A stretch of 64,000 nucleotides of DNA from an uncultured Massilia sp. (GCA_946481275.1 CAMLMV010000033.1:7641-71640), one strand, 5' to 3'; shown: positions 7,370-16,986, counted from the stretch's first letter. The notes: generated from the letters alone by a model not told the origin. Numbers and translations: made by a program.

Positions 7370-8949
7370 AGCGACCCGCCGCCCTCCGTGACGCCTCGCT
7401 GCGCGCCGCCAAACTGCGCTCGGCGAAACTGCGGCCCGCCCGGCTGCGCCCCGGCGCGCTGCAGTTCTGGCGCGGCTGGAGCATCGGCCTGCGCATGGCC
7501 TTCATCACCATGCTGCCCGTGACCCTGCTGTTCACGTCGTTCGTCTGGTATTCCTGGTACGCGCACCGTGCCCAGGTCGACGAGGAACTGGCGGAACGCG
7601 GCCGCATCCTCGCGCGCGCGCTGGCGGAAACCAGCGAATACAACGTCATCTCGGGCAACCTGTCGGACCTGCGCCTGACCATGAACGGCCTCGTGCAGTC
7701 GGACAGCAGCGTGTACCGCATCGACGTCATCGACATGAACGGCCAGAACGTGGTGCCCGTCATTTCCGAACACCCGATCGAGGCGGAGAGCCGTTCGTTC
7801 GAGGCGCCGATCCGCAAGCAGGTCGTGTGGATCAACCTGTTCTCGGACAACGGCACGCCGCACGTCTCCGCCTCCAGCGACACGCGCCCGCCGACCCTGA
7901 CGACGGAGGTCGTGGGCCTCGTGCGCGTGACGATGTCGCCCACGAACATGCTGGCCAAGCAGCTGCACCGTTTCCGCGTCGAGCTGGCGATGGCCGCGCT
8001 GGCGCTGGCCGCGAGCGGCGCGCTCGCGTACATCCTCGCGCGCAGCCTGACGGTGCCGCTGCGCGAGGCGATCTCGGTGCTGCGGCGCATCCGCGGCGGC
8101 AACTACCGCGTGCAGCTGCCCGTCACGACGGGCGGCGAGGTGGGAGAACTGCAGGCGTCGATCGGCGACATGTCCGTCGCCCTGGACCAGTCGAAGCAGG
8201 ACCTGGAAAACAAGGTGGCCGAGCGCACGCGCGACCTGCTCGCATCGCGCAACGAGGCACTGCGCGCCGACGCCGACAAGCGCAAGCTGATCCAGAAGGT
8301 CAACAGCATCATCGAGGACGAGCGAAAATCCATCGCGGTCGAGATCCACGACGAGTTGAACGCGTCGCTGATCGCCGTGCGCCTGGAATCGCAGACGATC
8401 CAGCAGCTGGCCGCCAAGGTCACGCCGGGCGAGGAAATCGACCAGATCCGCGCCAAGGCGCAGGCCATCACGAAGCTGGCGCTGGACCTGTACGCGAACG
8501 GCCGCCGCCTCGTGCGCCGCCTGCGTCCGGAAGTGCTGGACATGCTCGGGCTGCACGGCGCCGTCGAGGAGATGGTGAGCCACTACCGCAGCAGCTCCGG
8601 CGTGCACTTCGAATTCGAATCGCAGGGCGATTTTTCCAGGATCGGCAACGAGCTCGCGATCTCCGCCTACCGCATCGTGCAGGAAGCGCTGTCGAACATC
8701 ATGAAGCACTCGCAGGCCGGCTTCGCGCGCGTGAGCCTCGCGCTGTCCGACGAGGACGGCGCCCTGCACATCGAAGTGCAGGACGACGGCGAAGGCTTCG
8801 ATCCGGCCGTCGCGTCGGAAGGCATCGGCATCATCGGCATGCGCGAGCGCGTGTTCGCCCTCGGCGGCAGCATCCACGTGCAGTCGCGCCCCGGCGAGGG
8901 CACCCTCGTCGCCATCACCCTCCCGCTGTCCGACGTGGCGACTGCCTGA
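7366..8949 (+). CDS. NarX/UhpB-type sensor histidine kinase with HAMP
   Basis: A 527-residue inner-membrane kinase. An Arg/Lys-rich N-terminus of about 45 residues precedes the first membrane segment (FITMLPVTLLFTSFVW). A periplasmic loop of about 140 residues follows, then the second segment (ELAMAALALAASGALAYIL) and a HAMP region. The HisKA_3 dimerisation box carries His328 in SIAVEIHDELNAS. The ATPase domain has N-box AYRIVQEALSNIMKHS, DDGEGFDP and GIGIIGMRERV. It overlaps the binding-protein gene by 4 bp and is the natural partner of the NarL-type regulator encoded two genes upstream. The kinase gene comes last, which suggests translational coupling to the binding protein. Confidence 0.9.
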   Translation: MKRPAALRDASLRAAKLRSAKLRPARLRPGALQFWRGWSIGLRMAFITMLPVTLLFTSFVWYSWYAHRAQVDEELAERGRILARALAETSEYNVISGNLSDLRLTMNGLVQSDSSVYRIDVIDMNGQNVVPVISEHPIEAESRSFEAPIRKQVVWINLFSDNGTPHVSASSDTRPPTLTTEVVGLVRVTMSPTNMLAKQLHRFRVELAMAALALAASGALAYILARSLTVPLREAISVLRRIRGGNYRVQLPVTTGGEVGELQASIGDMSVALDQSKQDLENKVAERTRDLLASRNEALRADADKRKLIQKVNSIIEDERKSIAVEIHDELNASLIAVRLESQTIQQLAAKVTPGEEIDQIRAKAQAITKLALDLYANGRRLVRRLRPEVLDMLGLHGAVEEMVSHYRSSSGVHFEFESQGDFSRIGNELAISAYRIVQEALSNIMKHSQAGFARVSLALSDEDGALHIEVQDDGEGFDPAVASEGIGIIGMRERVFALGGSIHVQSRPGEGTLVAITLPLSDVATA

Positions 8950-9009
8950 AAGCAGTCTTCTGGGGTACAGTAGCGACCTCAGTCTTTCCACAAGATAGCA
9001 AACCACATC

Positions 9010-10698
9010 ATGCTCAACGCATTGCAGACGCCTTTCGAGAAGGGCAACCAGAATCAGACCACGACCTGGTCCGATTGCATCGCCTGGTACGACAACCTCG
9101 CACACCAATACCCCCAGGTGCTGCGCTTTTCCGTGGTCGGGACATCCGACGCGGGCGTGCCGATCCACGCCGGCGTGATCTCGGCCGACGGCGTGTTCGA
9201 CCGCGCGCGGATCAAGGCCGCGGGCCGTCCCGTCTTCTTCAACAACAACGGCATCCATCCGGGCGAACCGGAAGGCGTCGATGCATGCATGGCGCTCGTG
9301 CGCGACTTGTGCCAGCAGCCGGACCGCCTCGCCGCGCTGGGCAAGACCGTGTTCCTGTTCGTCCCGCTGTACAACGTGGACGGCGCGTTCAACCGCGCCA
9401 ATACGTCGCGCGTGAACCAGGACGGCCCGGAGTCGTTCGGCTTCCGCGGCAACAGCCGCCACCTCGACCTGAACCGCGACTTCGTCAAGTGCGACACCCT
9501 GACGGCGCAGACGTTCAACAAGCTGTTCACGGAGTGGGACCCGGACGTGATGGTGGACACGCACACGTCCAACGGCGCCGACTACAGCTACACGATGACC
9601 CTGATCCCGACCCAGGCCGACAAGCTGGGCGGAGAACTCGGCACATTCCTGCGCGATACCATGCTACCCGCGCTGTACGCGGAGATGGACAAGCGCGGCT
9701 GGCCTACGTGCCCGTACGTGAATCCGCTCAAGGACAGCCCGGATGACGGGATCGCCGACTTCCTCGAGACGGCGCGCTTCTCGACGGGTTACGCGGCGCT
9801 GCACGACACGATCGGCTTCATGCCCGAGACGCACATGCTGAAACCGTTCGCCGACCGCTATCACTCGATGCGCGCACTCGTCGAGACGGCGCTGGACTTC
9901 ACGATCGCCAACGGCGACAGGATCGTGCAGATGCGCCGTGCCACGCGCGCGGCCGGCCGCACGCGCCGCGAATGGCCCGTGCACTGGGCGATGGACGAGG
10001 CGAATCCGTCCACGTTCCGTTTCAAAGGCTATGCGGCCAAGTACAAGGCCAGCGTCCTCGGCGACTACCAGCGTCTCTACTACGACCGCAACGAGCCGTT
10101 CGAACGCGACATCGCGCACTACAACCGCTTCCCGGCCGACGTCGTCGTGCCGGCGCCGACAGCCTACGTCGTGCCGCAGCAATGGCGCGAAGCGATCGAG
10201 CGCCTGCGCTGGAACGGCGTCAGGCTGGAGCGCGTGGAAGCCGAGCGCACGCAGGAAGTGTCGGTGTACCGCATCGCGGCCCTGACGACGCGTCCGCATG
10301 CGTATGAAGGCCACATGTTCCACGACGACGTGCAACTGGAGCGCGTGCGCGAGACCGTCACGATCCGCGCCGGCGACTACCTCGTCCCGCTGGACCAGGA
10401 CCAGGCCCGCTACGCCGTCGAGACGCTGGAACCGCAGGCCCACGACAGCTTCTTCCGCTGGGGCTTCTTCAACAGCGTGCTGGAAAAGAAGGAAGCGTAT
10501 TCGGACTATGTGTTCGAGGACGAGGCCGAGCGCCTGTTGGCCGCCGAGCCGGAGCTGGCCGCGAAGTTCGGCGCCTGGAAGGCCGCGAATCCGGACCTGC
10601 TGCAGGACCAGGGCGCGGTGCTCGACTTCATCTTCGCCAACTGCGCGCGCTGGCGCGAGCCGGAGTGGCGCCGTTATCCGGTCTTCATGATCGACTGA
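9010..10698 (+). CDS. M14-family zinc carboxypeptidase-like protein
   Basis: A 562-residue protein without a signal peptide, so probably cytoplasmic. The M14 zinc ligands are in place: His83 and Glu86 in NNGIHPGEPEG (HxxE) and His185 in DVMVDTHTSNGAD. HLDLNRDFVK matches the family's substrate-carboxylate Asn-Arg region, and a Glu in GFMPETHMLKPF may be the catalytic acid. The C-terminal 250 residues form an extra domain of unknown role. The substrate cannot be predicted; relatives cleave C-terminal residues from peptides or conjugates. A 6-bp hairpin (GACTGC/GCAGTC, 8940-8957) separates it from the kinase gene. The next gene starts 18 bp downstream after a GGGGGAG-like ribosome site. Confidence 0.85.
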   Translation: MLNALQTPFEKGNQNQTTTWSDCIAWYDNLAHQYPQVLRFSVVGTSDAGVPIHAGVISADGVFDRARIKAAGRPVFFNNNGIHPGEPEGVDACMALVRDLCQQPDRLAALGKTVFLFVPLYNVDGAFNRANTSRVNQDGPESFGFRGNSRHLDLNRDFVKCDTLTAQTFNKLFTEWDPDVMVDTHTSNGADYSYTMTLIPTQADKLGGELGTFLRDTMLPALYAEMDKRGWPTCPYVNPLKDSPDDGIADFLETARFSTGYAALHDTIGFMPETHMLKPFADRYHSMRALVETALDFTIANGDRIVQMRRATRAAGRTRREWPVHWAMDEANPSTFRFKGYAAKYKASVLGDYQRLYYDRNEPFERDIAHYNRFPADVVVPAPTAYVVPQQWREAIERLRWNGVRLERVEAERTQEVSVYRIAALTTRPHAYEGHMFHDDVQLERVRETVTIRAGDYLVPLDQDQARYAVETLEPQAHDSFFRWGFFNSVLEKKEAYSDYVFEDEAERLLAAEPELAAKFGAWKAANPDLLQDQGAVLDFIFANCARWREPEWRRYPVFMID

Positions 10699-10716
10699 TT
10701 TACTGGGGGAGAAAAA

Positions 10717-12393
10717 ATGAACTACAAGATCGCCGCCGCACTGGCGCTGATGGGCGCTGCCTCGACGGCATCGGCCGCACCATCCGCGGGCCAGACCTAT
10801 TTCGAACAGAACTGCGCCAGCTGCCACACGGCCGATGCCGGCATGGCGTCGCGCGCGGGGCCGCCGCTGTTCAACCTCGTGGGCCGCAAGGCCGGTTCGG
10901 CGCCGGGCTACAACTACACGGATGCGCTGTCGAAGGCCGGCGCCGTCGGCAAGACGTGGACGCGCGCGGAGCTCGACGTCTTCCTGCGCGACCCGGCGAA
11001 GGACGTGCCGGGCACCGCGATGCCGATCGGGATCGCGGATGCGAAAGCACGCGCCGCCGTGATCGATTACCTGGCCGCGCAAAGTGGCACGACTGCTGCA
11101 CCGAAAGCCGCCGCGGCGACGGGCGCACGCGCGGGCGCGTGGACCGACGACAAGCCGGGCGACGTGCATCACATCACGGTCGACCAGCTGGTCGCACCGT
11201 TTGCCAGCGAGAGCGCGGGGAATGGGCCCAAGCTCCAGAAGCGTCCGGACGGCGCGCTGCCGGCCGTGCCGAAAGGCTTCAAGGTCGGCATGCTGGCCGA
11301 AACGGGCAAGGCGCGCCATGCGCTGCGCGCGCCGAACGGCGACATCATCCTGGCCGATTCCGGCAAGGGCGAAGTCCGCATCCTGCGCCTGTCCGCCGAT
11401 GGCGCCAAGGTGGGCACGGACAGCGTGTTCGCAACGGACCTGTCGCGCCCCTACGGCCTCGCGCTGTGGCCGGCCGCGAATCCGAAATACCTGTACGTGG
11501 CCAACGCGAATTCCGTCGTGCGCTTCCCGTACGCCGCGGGCGACCTGAAAGCGAAGGGCAAGCCCGAGACGATCGTCGACAAGATCGTCGACGGCCTGGG
11601 CAACCACATCACGCGCTCGCTCGCGTTTTCGCAGGATGGCAAGACCCTGTTCGTCTCGGTCGGCTCGGCCACCAACGTCGGCGAAGGCATCGGCGCCAAG
11701 CCGCCGCAGCCGCTCGCGCAATGGGAAGCGGCGCACGGCCTCGGCGGCACGTGGAACCAGGAGACCGACCGCGCCACCGTGCTCGCGTTCGACCCGGACG
11801 GCAAGAACCGCCGCAACTACGCGAACGGCCTGCGCAACTGCGTGGGCATGTTCGTGCATCCGGACACGGGCGACCTGTATTGCAGCGTCAACGAGCGCGA
11901 CGAACTGGGCGACAACCTGCCGCCCGACTACGTCACGCGCGTGAAGCGCGGCGGCTTCTACGGCTGGCCGTGGTACTACCTGGGCGCGCACGAAGACCCG
12001 CGCCTGAAGGGCGTCCGCCCGGACCTGAAGGACAAGGTCATCGTGCCCGACACGCTGATCCAGGCGCACTCCGCGCCGCTGGGCATGACCGTGTACCACG
12101 CCCCGGCGGGCGCGAAGCACGCGTTCCCGAAAGAGTACGACGGCGACATCTTCCTGGCGCTGCACGGCTCGTGGAACCGCGGCATCCGCACCGGCTACAA
12201 GGTCGTGCGCGTGATGATGAAGAACGGCGTGCCGACGGGCCAGTACCAGGACTTCATGACCGGCATGGTGCTGTCCGACCGCGACGTGTGGGGCCGTCCG
12301 GCCGCCGTGACGGTGGCGGCCGATGGCGCGCTGCTCGTGGTCGATGACGGCGGCGGCGTCGTGTGGCGGATCGTCCCGGCGGACAAGCCTTGA
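10717..12393 (+). CDS. Cytochrome c fused to PQQ-dependent sorbosone/glucose dehydrogenase-like domain
   Basis: A 558-residue periplasmic protein. After a signal peptide (cleavage near ASA/AP, residue 20) comes a class I cytochrome c domain with heme site C33-A-S-C36-H37 and a likely axial Met in GTAMPIGIAD. From about residue 190 a six-bladed propeller of the sorbosone dehydrogenase type follows (ETGKARHALRAPNGDIILAD, SRPYGLALWP, NGLRNCVGMFVHPDTGDLYCSVNERDELGD, GGFYGWPWYY). The family oxidises sugars with PQQ; here electrons could pass straight to the fused heme. No PQQ genes are in the window. The S41 gene overlaps its stop by 4 bp. Confidence 0.88.
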   Translation: MNYKIAAALALMGAASTASAAPSAGQTYFEQNCASCHTADAGMASRAGPPLFNLVGRKAGSAPGYNYTDALSKAGAVGKTWTRAELDVFLRDPAKDVPGTAMPIGIADAKARAAVIDYLAAQSGTTAAPKAAAATGARAGAWTDDKPGDVHHITVDQLVAPFASESAGNGPKLQKRPDGALPAVPKGFKVGMLAETGKARHALRAPNGDIILADSGKGEVRILRLSADGAKVGTDSVFATDLSRPYGLALWPAANPKYLYVANANSVVRFPYAAGDLKAKGKPETIVDKIVDGLGNHITRSLAFSQDGKTLFVSVGSATNVGEGIGAKPPQPLAQWEAAHGLGGTWNQETDRATVLAFDPDGKNRRNYANGLRNCVGMFVHPDTGDLYCSVNERDELGDNLPPDYVTRVKRGGFYGWPWYYLGAHEDPRLKGVRPDLKDKVIVPDTLIQAHSAPLGMTVYHAPAGAKHAFPKEYDGDIFLALHGSWNRGIRTGYKVVRVMMKNGVPTGQYQDFMTGMVLSDRDVWGRPAAVTVAADGALLVVDDGGGVVWRIVPADKP

Positions 12394-13868
12394 GGGCCGC
12401 GGTCGCGGCGCTCGTCCTGGCCGGCGTCTCCCACGCGCACGCGCATGTGATCACCTCGGTGCCGCAGACGCCGGATGCATGGCGCCAGGCCGCCGTCCAG
12501 GATATCGAGGAAGCGGTCCGGATCACGCTCGCCAACCATCCCGGCGCGCATGACCCGGCCAATCCGCGCTTCCGCGCGAATCTCGAGAACGCGCGGCGGC
12601 AGGGCCTGGCGCTGGCCGCGCGGGTGGACAGCGCGGCCGGCTACCGTGCCGCGCTCCAGCGCTTCAACGTGACGATCGGCGACGGGCATGCGGGCCTGTA
12701 CGCGAACCTCGACGCCTCCACGCTGCCGGTCGCGCGCTGGCCCGGATTCGTCACTGCGTGGCGCGGCACGGGCTTGTACGTGGTGGCGGCGGAAGACGGC
12801 GGTCCGCCCGCCGGCGCGCGGGTGGAATCCTGCGACGGCAAGCCGGTGGAAGACCTGATCCGGCAGAACGTGTTTGCGTTCGATGGCCACGTGAACGAGC
12901 CTGGCCACTGGTGGTCGCGGGCGCGCAAGGTCTTCGTCGACTACGGCAATCCGTTCGTCACGGTGCCCCGGCGCTGCCGCTTCACGGTGGACGGCAAGAC
13001 CGTCGAACTGGACCTGGCATGGCAGTCGAAGAGCGAGCGGATGGACCGGGCGCTGGCCGAGAGCTACAACGGCAAGACGCTGGACGTCGGCCTGACGGAG
13101 CCGCGCAAGGGCCTGTTCTGGGCCGCGATGCCCACGTTCATGCCGGACGATAAACAGCGCGGGGCCTACCGCGCCATGGTGCGCGCCGTCGAGACGGGGC
13201 GCCAGCGCTTCCTCGATGCCGATGCCGTCGTCATCGACCTGCGCCAGAACCAGGGCGGCTCGTCGGTCTGGAGCCGCACGTTCGCGGAGGCACTGTGGGG
13301 CAAGGAGCGCGTGCAGCGGCGCCTGGCGGCCCGGTCCGCGCGGACCGAGGTATGGTGGCGCGCGTCGCAGGGCAATGCGGACCATTTCGCCGGCCTTGTC
13401 GAGCAGCTCACGCGCGAGGGGCAGGTGGAAAGCCTGGAATGGGCAAAGGAGAAAAGCGCCGGCCTGCATGCGGCGCTGGCGCGTGGCGACACCTGGTATG
13501 TCGAGAAGGACGGCACGCCAGGGACGCCGGATGCCGACCTGCCGACGGACCCGCCGGCGTTCACGCGGCCCGTGTACGTGATCGTGCCCGGCCAGTGCGC
13601 CAGCGCATGCCTCGACGCGCTCGATGCGTTCACGCGCTTTCCGAACACGAAGCTGATCGGCGCGCCGAGCAGCTCCGACTCCACCTACATGGAAGTGCGG
13701 TGGCAAAAGGTCGCATCCGGCCTGGCCCTGGTCGTCATCCCGAACAAGATGTACGTGAACCGGCCGCGCGCGAACGGGCAGGGCTACCCGCCGGCGATCT
13801 ACGTGAACGATCCGGTGTGGTCCGTCGACGTGTTCCGGAAGGTCGTGGAGGACGACCTGGCGCTCTGA
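12390..13868 (+). CDS. S41-family C-terminal-processing-like peptidase
   Basis: A 492-residue secreted protein. The likely start is TTG at 12390, which overlaps the upstream stop as TTGA and opens a signal peptide (LRAAVAALVLAGVSHAHA); no ATG lies between it and the hydrophobic stretch. S41 features are YRAALQRFNVTIGDGHAG, VVIDLRQNQGGSS, and IVPGQCASACLDALD, where the Ser of ASACLDAL is the probable nucleophile. A region around residues 125-160 looks PDZ-like (GARVESCDGKPVEDLI). It probably processes periplasmic proteins. It is translationally coupled to the dehydrogenase and ends at a strong terminator shared with the convergent DUF885 gene. Confidence 0.8.
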   Translation: MRAAVAALVLAGVSHAHAHVITSVPQTPDAWRQAAVQDIEEAVRITLANHPGAHDPANPRFRANLENARRQGLALAARVDSAAGYRAALQRFNVTIGDGHAGLYANLDASTLPVARWPGFVTAWRGTGLYVVAAEDGGPPAGARVESCDGKPVEDLIRQNVFAFDGHVNEPGHWWSRARKVFVDYGNPFVTVPRRCRFTVDGKTVELDLAWQSKSERMDRALAESYNGKTLDVGLTEPRKGLFWAAMPTFMPDDKQRGAYRAMVRAVETGRQRFLDADAVVIDLRQNQGGSSVWSRTFAEALWGKERVQRRLAARSARTEVWWRASQGNADHFAGLVEQLTREGQVESLEWAKEKSAGLHAALARGDTWYVEKDGTPGTPDADLPTDPPAFTRPVYVIVPGQCASACLDALDAFTRFPNTKLIGAPSSSDSTYMEVRWQKVASGLALVVIPNKMYVNRPRANGQGYPPAIYVNDPVWSVDVFRKVVEDDLAL

Positions 13869-13871
13869 GCG

Positions 13872-13900
13872 AAAAAAACCGGGGCACGCCCCGGTTTTTC
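13872..13900. terminator. Bidirectional intrinsic terminator
   Basis: A hairpin with GC-rich stem AACCGGGGC/GCCCCGGTT and a two-base loop, flanked by an A-run on the left and TTTTT on the right. It works in both directions and lies exactly between the convergent S41 and DUF885 genes. Confidence 0.93.
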
Positions 13901-13901
13901 G

Positions 13902-15710
13902 TTATTTGCTCTCGGCGATCCAGCGATCGACCTTCTTTTCCAGCAGCGCCAGCGGCAGCGTGCCTTCGCCGAGCACGATCTCGTGGAACTTGGGCAGGCT
14001 GAATTTCGGGCCGAGCTCTTTTTCCGCGCGGGCACGCAGTTCCTGGATCTTCAGCGCGCCGATCTTGTAGCCCAGCGCCTGCGCCGGCCACGCCATATAG
14101 CGTTCGGTCGCATTGCGCGCGTCCGCTTCCGTGTAGCCCAGCGTCTCGCGCATGTACTGGATCGACTGCTCGCGCGTCCAGCCCTTCGCATGCATGCCCG
14201 TGTCGACGACGAGACGCACGGCGCGCAGCATCTCGTCGTTCAGGTGGCCGAAGTAATCCTCGGGCTTGTCGAACAGGCCCATCTCCTTGCCCAGCGTCTC
14301 GGCGTACAGCGCCCAGCCTTCCGTGAACGCGTTGTTGCCGCCGAACTTGCGGAAGTTCGGCAGGCCCAGCTCCTGCATCAGCGCGATGTGGAAGTGGTGG
14401 CCCGGCTGGCCCTCGTGCAGGAACAGCGTGACCATGCCCGTGCTGCCGTACTGCTTCGGGTCGTTCACGACGGACCAGAACACGCCCGGACGCGATCCAT
14501 CGACCGCCGGCGGCGTGTAGTGGTCGGACGCGGTCGCACGCGACAGTTCCGGTTCCAGGCGCAGGTCGAGCGGCGTCTTCGGACGCAGCGAGAACAGCGC
14601 CGGCAGTTTCGCCTGCAGCACCGTGTTCAGGTGGCGGTAGACGTCGATGATCTCGCCCTCGGTCTTGAACGGCTTGTACTTCGCCTGTTCCGACACCCAC
14701 ACCGGCAGGCCGGCGGCGGGGCCGTTGTAGCCCATCTTGGGACCGATGCGCGCGAACTCGCCCTGGATGCGCGCGACTTCCCGCAAGCCGATCTGGTGGA
14801 TCTGTTCCGGCTGCAGGTCGGTCGTCGTCTGGCTTGCGACGCGCGCGAGGTACCAGTCCATCCCCTGCGGCAGCGCGCTCCAGCCCGTGCTCGTGCGGCA
14901 GGCCGGCAGGTAATCGTGTTCGATGAAGTCGGCCAGGCGCTTCAACGCCGGATTCAGCTTGGCGTCGATGGTGCTGCGATACGCGGCCGTCAGCTTCTTT
15001 TTATCCGCATCCGAAAACGCGGCCGGGAAGTTCTTCACGGGCGAGTAGTAGATGCTGTCCTCGGCCTTGGCGGCCACCAGCTGCTTGAACTGGGGCAGGG
15101 CGGCCTCCATGATCGCCTTCGGCTGCACGATCCCGCGCTTCATCCCTTCGCGCATGTTGGCGATGGCCTGGTCGATCCACGGGCCGAGCTGGTCCAGGCG
15201 GCTCAGGTAAGCCTGGTAATCCTTCACGGTGGCCAGCGATTGCGCCTGCTGGCCGCTGCTGTAGTTCGCGAGCGTGACGGGCAGGGCGTCCATCTGGTTC
15301 AGCGGCAGCAGGTGCTCGGGGAACGGCTCGAAGCGCAGCGCGGTCTTCAGTTCGTAGTCGAGGATGTCGTAGCTCGTCTGGTCGCGCTGGGCGAGGCCGT
15401 CGCGGCGGATCGCGTGCAGGCGTTTCAGGTAGCCCTTGTACAGCGCGAACTGGTGCGCGCGGTTCTTCGGTGCGATCGACATGCCGATCTGGTCGGGGAA
15501 GCGGTTGTCGCCGCTTTCGCCGGCGGAGACGGGGTCGAAGCGCGCCTGCGCGTCCCAGTATTCGTCGGCCAGTTGATTCAGCTGTTTCGATGCGGCGCTG
15601 GCGTTCGTGGCGCCGGCGGTGGGCTTGGCCGCGGTGTCGGCGGCGATGGCCGGCGCGCAGGCGATGAGGCAGGCGGCGGCGAGGGTGCCCAGGGTAAGGG
15701 TCTGTTTCAT
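13902..15710 (-). CDS. DUF885 family secreted zinc-peptidase-like protein
   Basis: A 602-residue exported protein. The start at 15710 is chosen because it directly precedes a signal peptide (MKQTLTLGTLAAACLIA, cut near AIAAD); an upstream in-frame ATG would add 16 residues without hydrophobic character. The DUF885 hallmark LHEGQPGHHFHIALMQ supplies an HExxxGHH-type metal site, followed by the expected FTEGWALYAETLG and the conserved DTGMHAKGWTREQSIQYM. Relatives are thought to be periplasmic metallopeptidases, mostly uncharacterised. The binding-protein gene upstream on the same strand ends 78 bp away, so cotranscription is possible. Confidence 0.88.
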   Translation of the reverse strand: MKQTLTLGTLAAACLIACAPAIAADTAAKPTAGATNASAASKQLNQLADEYWDAQARFDPVSAGESGDNRFPDQIGMSIAPKNRAHQFALYKGYLKRLHAIRRDGLAQRDQTSYDILDYELKTALRFEPFPEHLLPLNQMDALPVTLANYSSGQQAQSLATVKDYQAYLSRLDQLGPWIDQAIANMREGMKRGIVQPKAIMEAALPQFKQLVAAKAEDSIYYSPVKNFPAAFSDADKKKLTAAYRSTIDAKLNPALKRLADFIEHDYLPACRTSTGWSALPQGMDWYLARVASQTTTDLQPEQIHQIGLREVARIQGEFARIGPKMGYNGPAAGLPVWVSEQAKYKPFKTEGEIIDVYRHLNTVLQAKLPALFSLRPKTPLDLRLEPELSRATASDHYTPPAVDGSRPGVFWSVVNDPKQYGSTGMVTLFLHEGQPGHHFHIALMQELGLPNFRKFGGNNAFTEGWALYAETLGKEMGLFDKPEDYFGHLNDEMLRAVRLVVDTGMHAKGWTREQSIQYMRETLGYTEADARNATERYMAWPAQALGYKIGALKIQELRARAEKELGPKFSLPKFHEIVLGEGTLPLALLEKKVDRWIAESK

Positions 15711-15788
15711 GATGTTTGAACGATGTGAAAGAAGCGGCGCCAAGGATACTCCCGGCACCGCCCGAGGCCCAGTCTTTACGGGCGATCT

Positions 15789-16922
15789 TTAATAATTGGC
15801 CAGCGGCGCCAGCTGCCCGCCCTTGAAGGTGTAGACCGTGACGGCCGTCTTCTTCAGGTTGCCGCTCGCATCGTAGCCGTACGTGCCGGCCACGCCCTGG
15901 TAGGTCATCGTGTGCAGCTGCTTGCCGACGGCCGCGGCGTCCGTCGTGTTCGCGGCCTGCATGGCCTTCGCGATGAACATCGTCTGGTCGTAGAACGCGG
16001 GCGCGTACACGTCCGGGGCGCGCTGGTAGCGCTGTTTGTAGCGTGCCTTGAACGCGGGGCCGCCCGCCTGCTTGTCGAGCGTGGCGCCGGCCTGCGCGCA
16101 CATCACGTTCTCGCCGACGGCGTCGCCGCCCAGCTTGGCCATCTCGGGGCTGCACAGCGTATCGCCGCCCAGCAGGCGCACGTTCGCCATGCCCAGCTGC
16201 TTCATCTGGCGCGCCATCGGGGCGCCCTGCGGCGCATAGCCGCCAAAGAAGATGGCGTCCACTTTCTTCGCGCGGAACGCGGTGAGGATGGCGGAAAAGT
16301 CGCTGGCCTTGTCGTTGGTGAATTCGCGGCCGACGACGGTCACGCCGGAGGCGCGCGCCTGCTTCGCGAATTCGTCGGCGATGCCCTGGCCGAACGCGGT
16401 GCGGTCGTCGATCACGCCGACGGTTTTGATCTTGAGTTCCTTCGCGGCGTACGACGCCATCGAGCTGCCTACCTGCGAATCGCTGGCGACGATGCGGAAC
16501 ACGTTCGGGTAGCGCGCCTGGGTGATCTTGGGGCTCGTGCCCACGGTCGACATCAGGATGCCGGCGTCGTTGTAGACGCGCGACGCGGGGATCGCCACGC
16601 CCGAGTTGTACGGGCCGAGCACGAACTTGACGCCGGCGTCGGCGAACTTCTGCGCGACGCTCACGCCGGCTTTCGGGTCGCCCTGGTCGTCTTCGGACAG
16701 CAGTTCGAATTTCAGCGTCTTGCCGCCCACCTTGAGCTTTTGCGCGTTGAGTTCTTCGACCGCGAGGCGCACGCCGTTCTCGTCGTCCTTGCCGGCAAAG
16801 GCGTTGGAACCCGACAGCGGGCCGCTCACGCCGATACGCACGACCTGGTCCTGGGCGAGCGCGGTGGTCCCGGTCGCGAGCAGGATCGCCGCCAGCGCCA
16901 CGGTTTTCAATGTTGATGCCAT
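15789..16922 (-). CDS. Branched-chain amino acid-type ABC substrate-binding protein
   Basis: A 377-residue periplasmic binding protein of the LivJ/LivK type (Peripla_BP_6). The start at 16922 has GGAG 9 bp upstream and opens the signal peptide MASTLKTVALAAILLATG, cut near ALAQD. Family signatures are VVRIGVSGPLSGSNAFAGKD, GVSVAQKFADAGVKFVLGPYNSGVAIPAS and VGVIDDRTAFGQGIADEF. No permease or ATPase genes are adjacent, so it either serves transporters encoded elsewhere or is an orphan. The Lrp/AsnC-type regulator lies immediately upstream on the same strand (64 bp), which fits an amino-acid response. Confidence 0.9.
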   Translation of the reverse strand: MASTLKTVALAAILLATGTTALAQDQVVRIGVSGPLSGSNAFAGKDDENGVRLAVEELNAQKLKVGGKTLKFELLSEDDQGDPKAGVSVAQKFADAGVKFVLGPYNSGVAIPASRVYNDAGILMSTVGTSPKITQARYPNVFRIVASDSQVGSSMASYAAKELKIKTVGVIDDRTAFGQGIADEFAKQARASGVTVVGREFTNDKASDFSAILTAFRAKKVDAIFFGGYAPQGAPMARQMKQLGMANVRLLGGDTLCSPEMAKLGGDAVGENVMCAQAGATLDKQAGGPAFKARYKQRYQRAPDVYAPAFYDQTMFIAKAMQAANTTDAAAVGKQLHTMTYQGVAGTYGYDASGNLKKTAVTVYTFKGGQLAPLANY

Positions 16923-16986
16923 TCGTTTGTCTCCGTTGTAGTCAACGGGCGCCATCATCGCACGATCGCGCGGGCGTGCAAACAGC

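Noticed and set aside
7264..12165. Long minus-strand frames opposite the kinase, M14 and dehydrogenase genes
   Set aside because: His/Arg/Val-rich translations without domain patterns; the plus-strand genes carry catalytic motifs.
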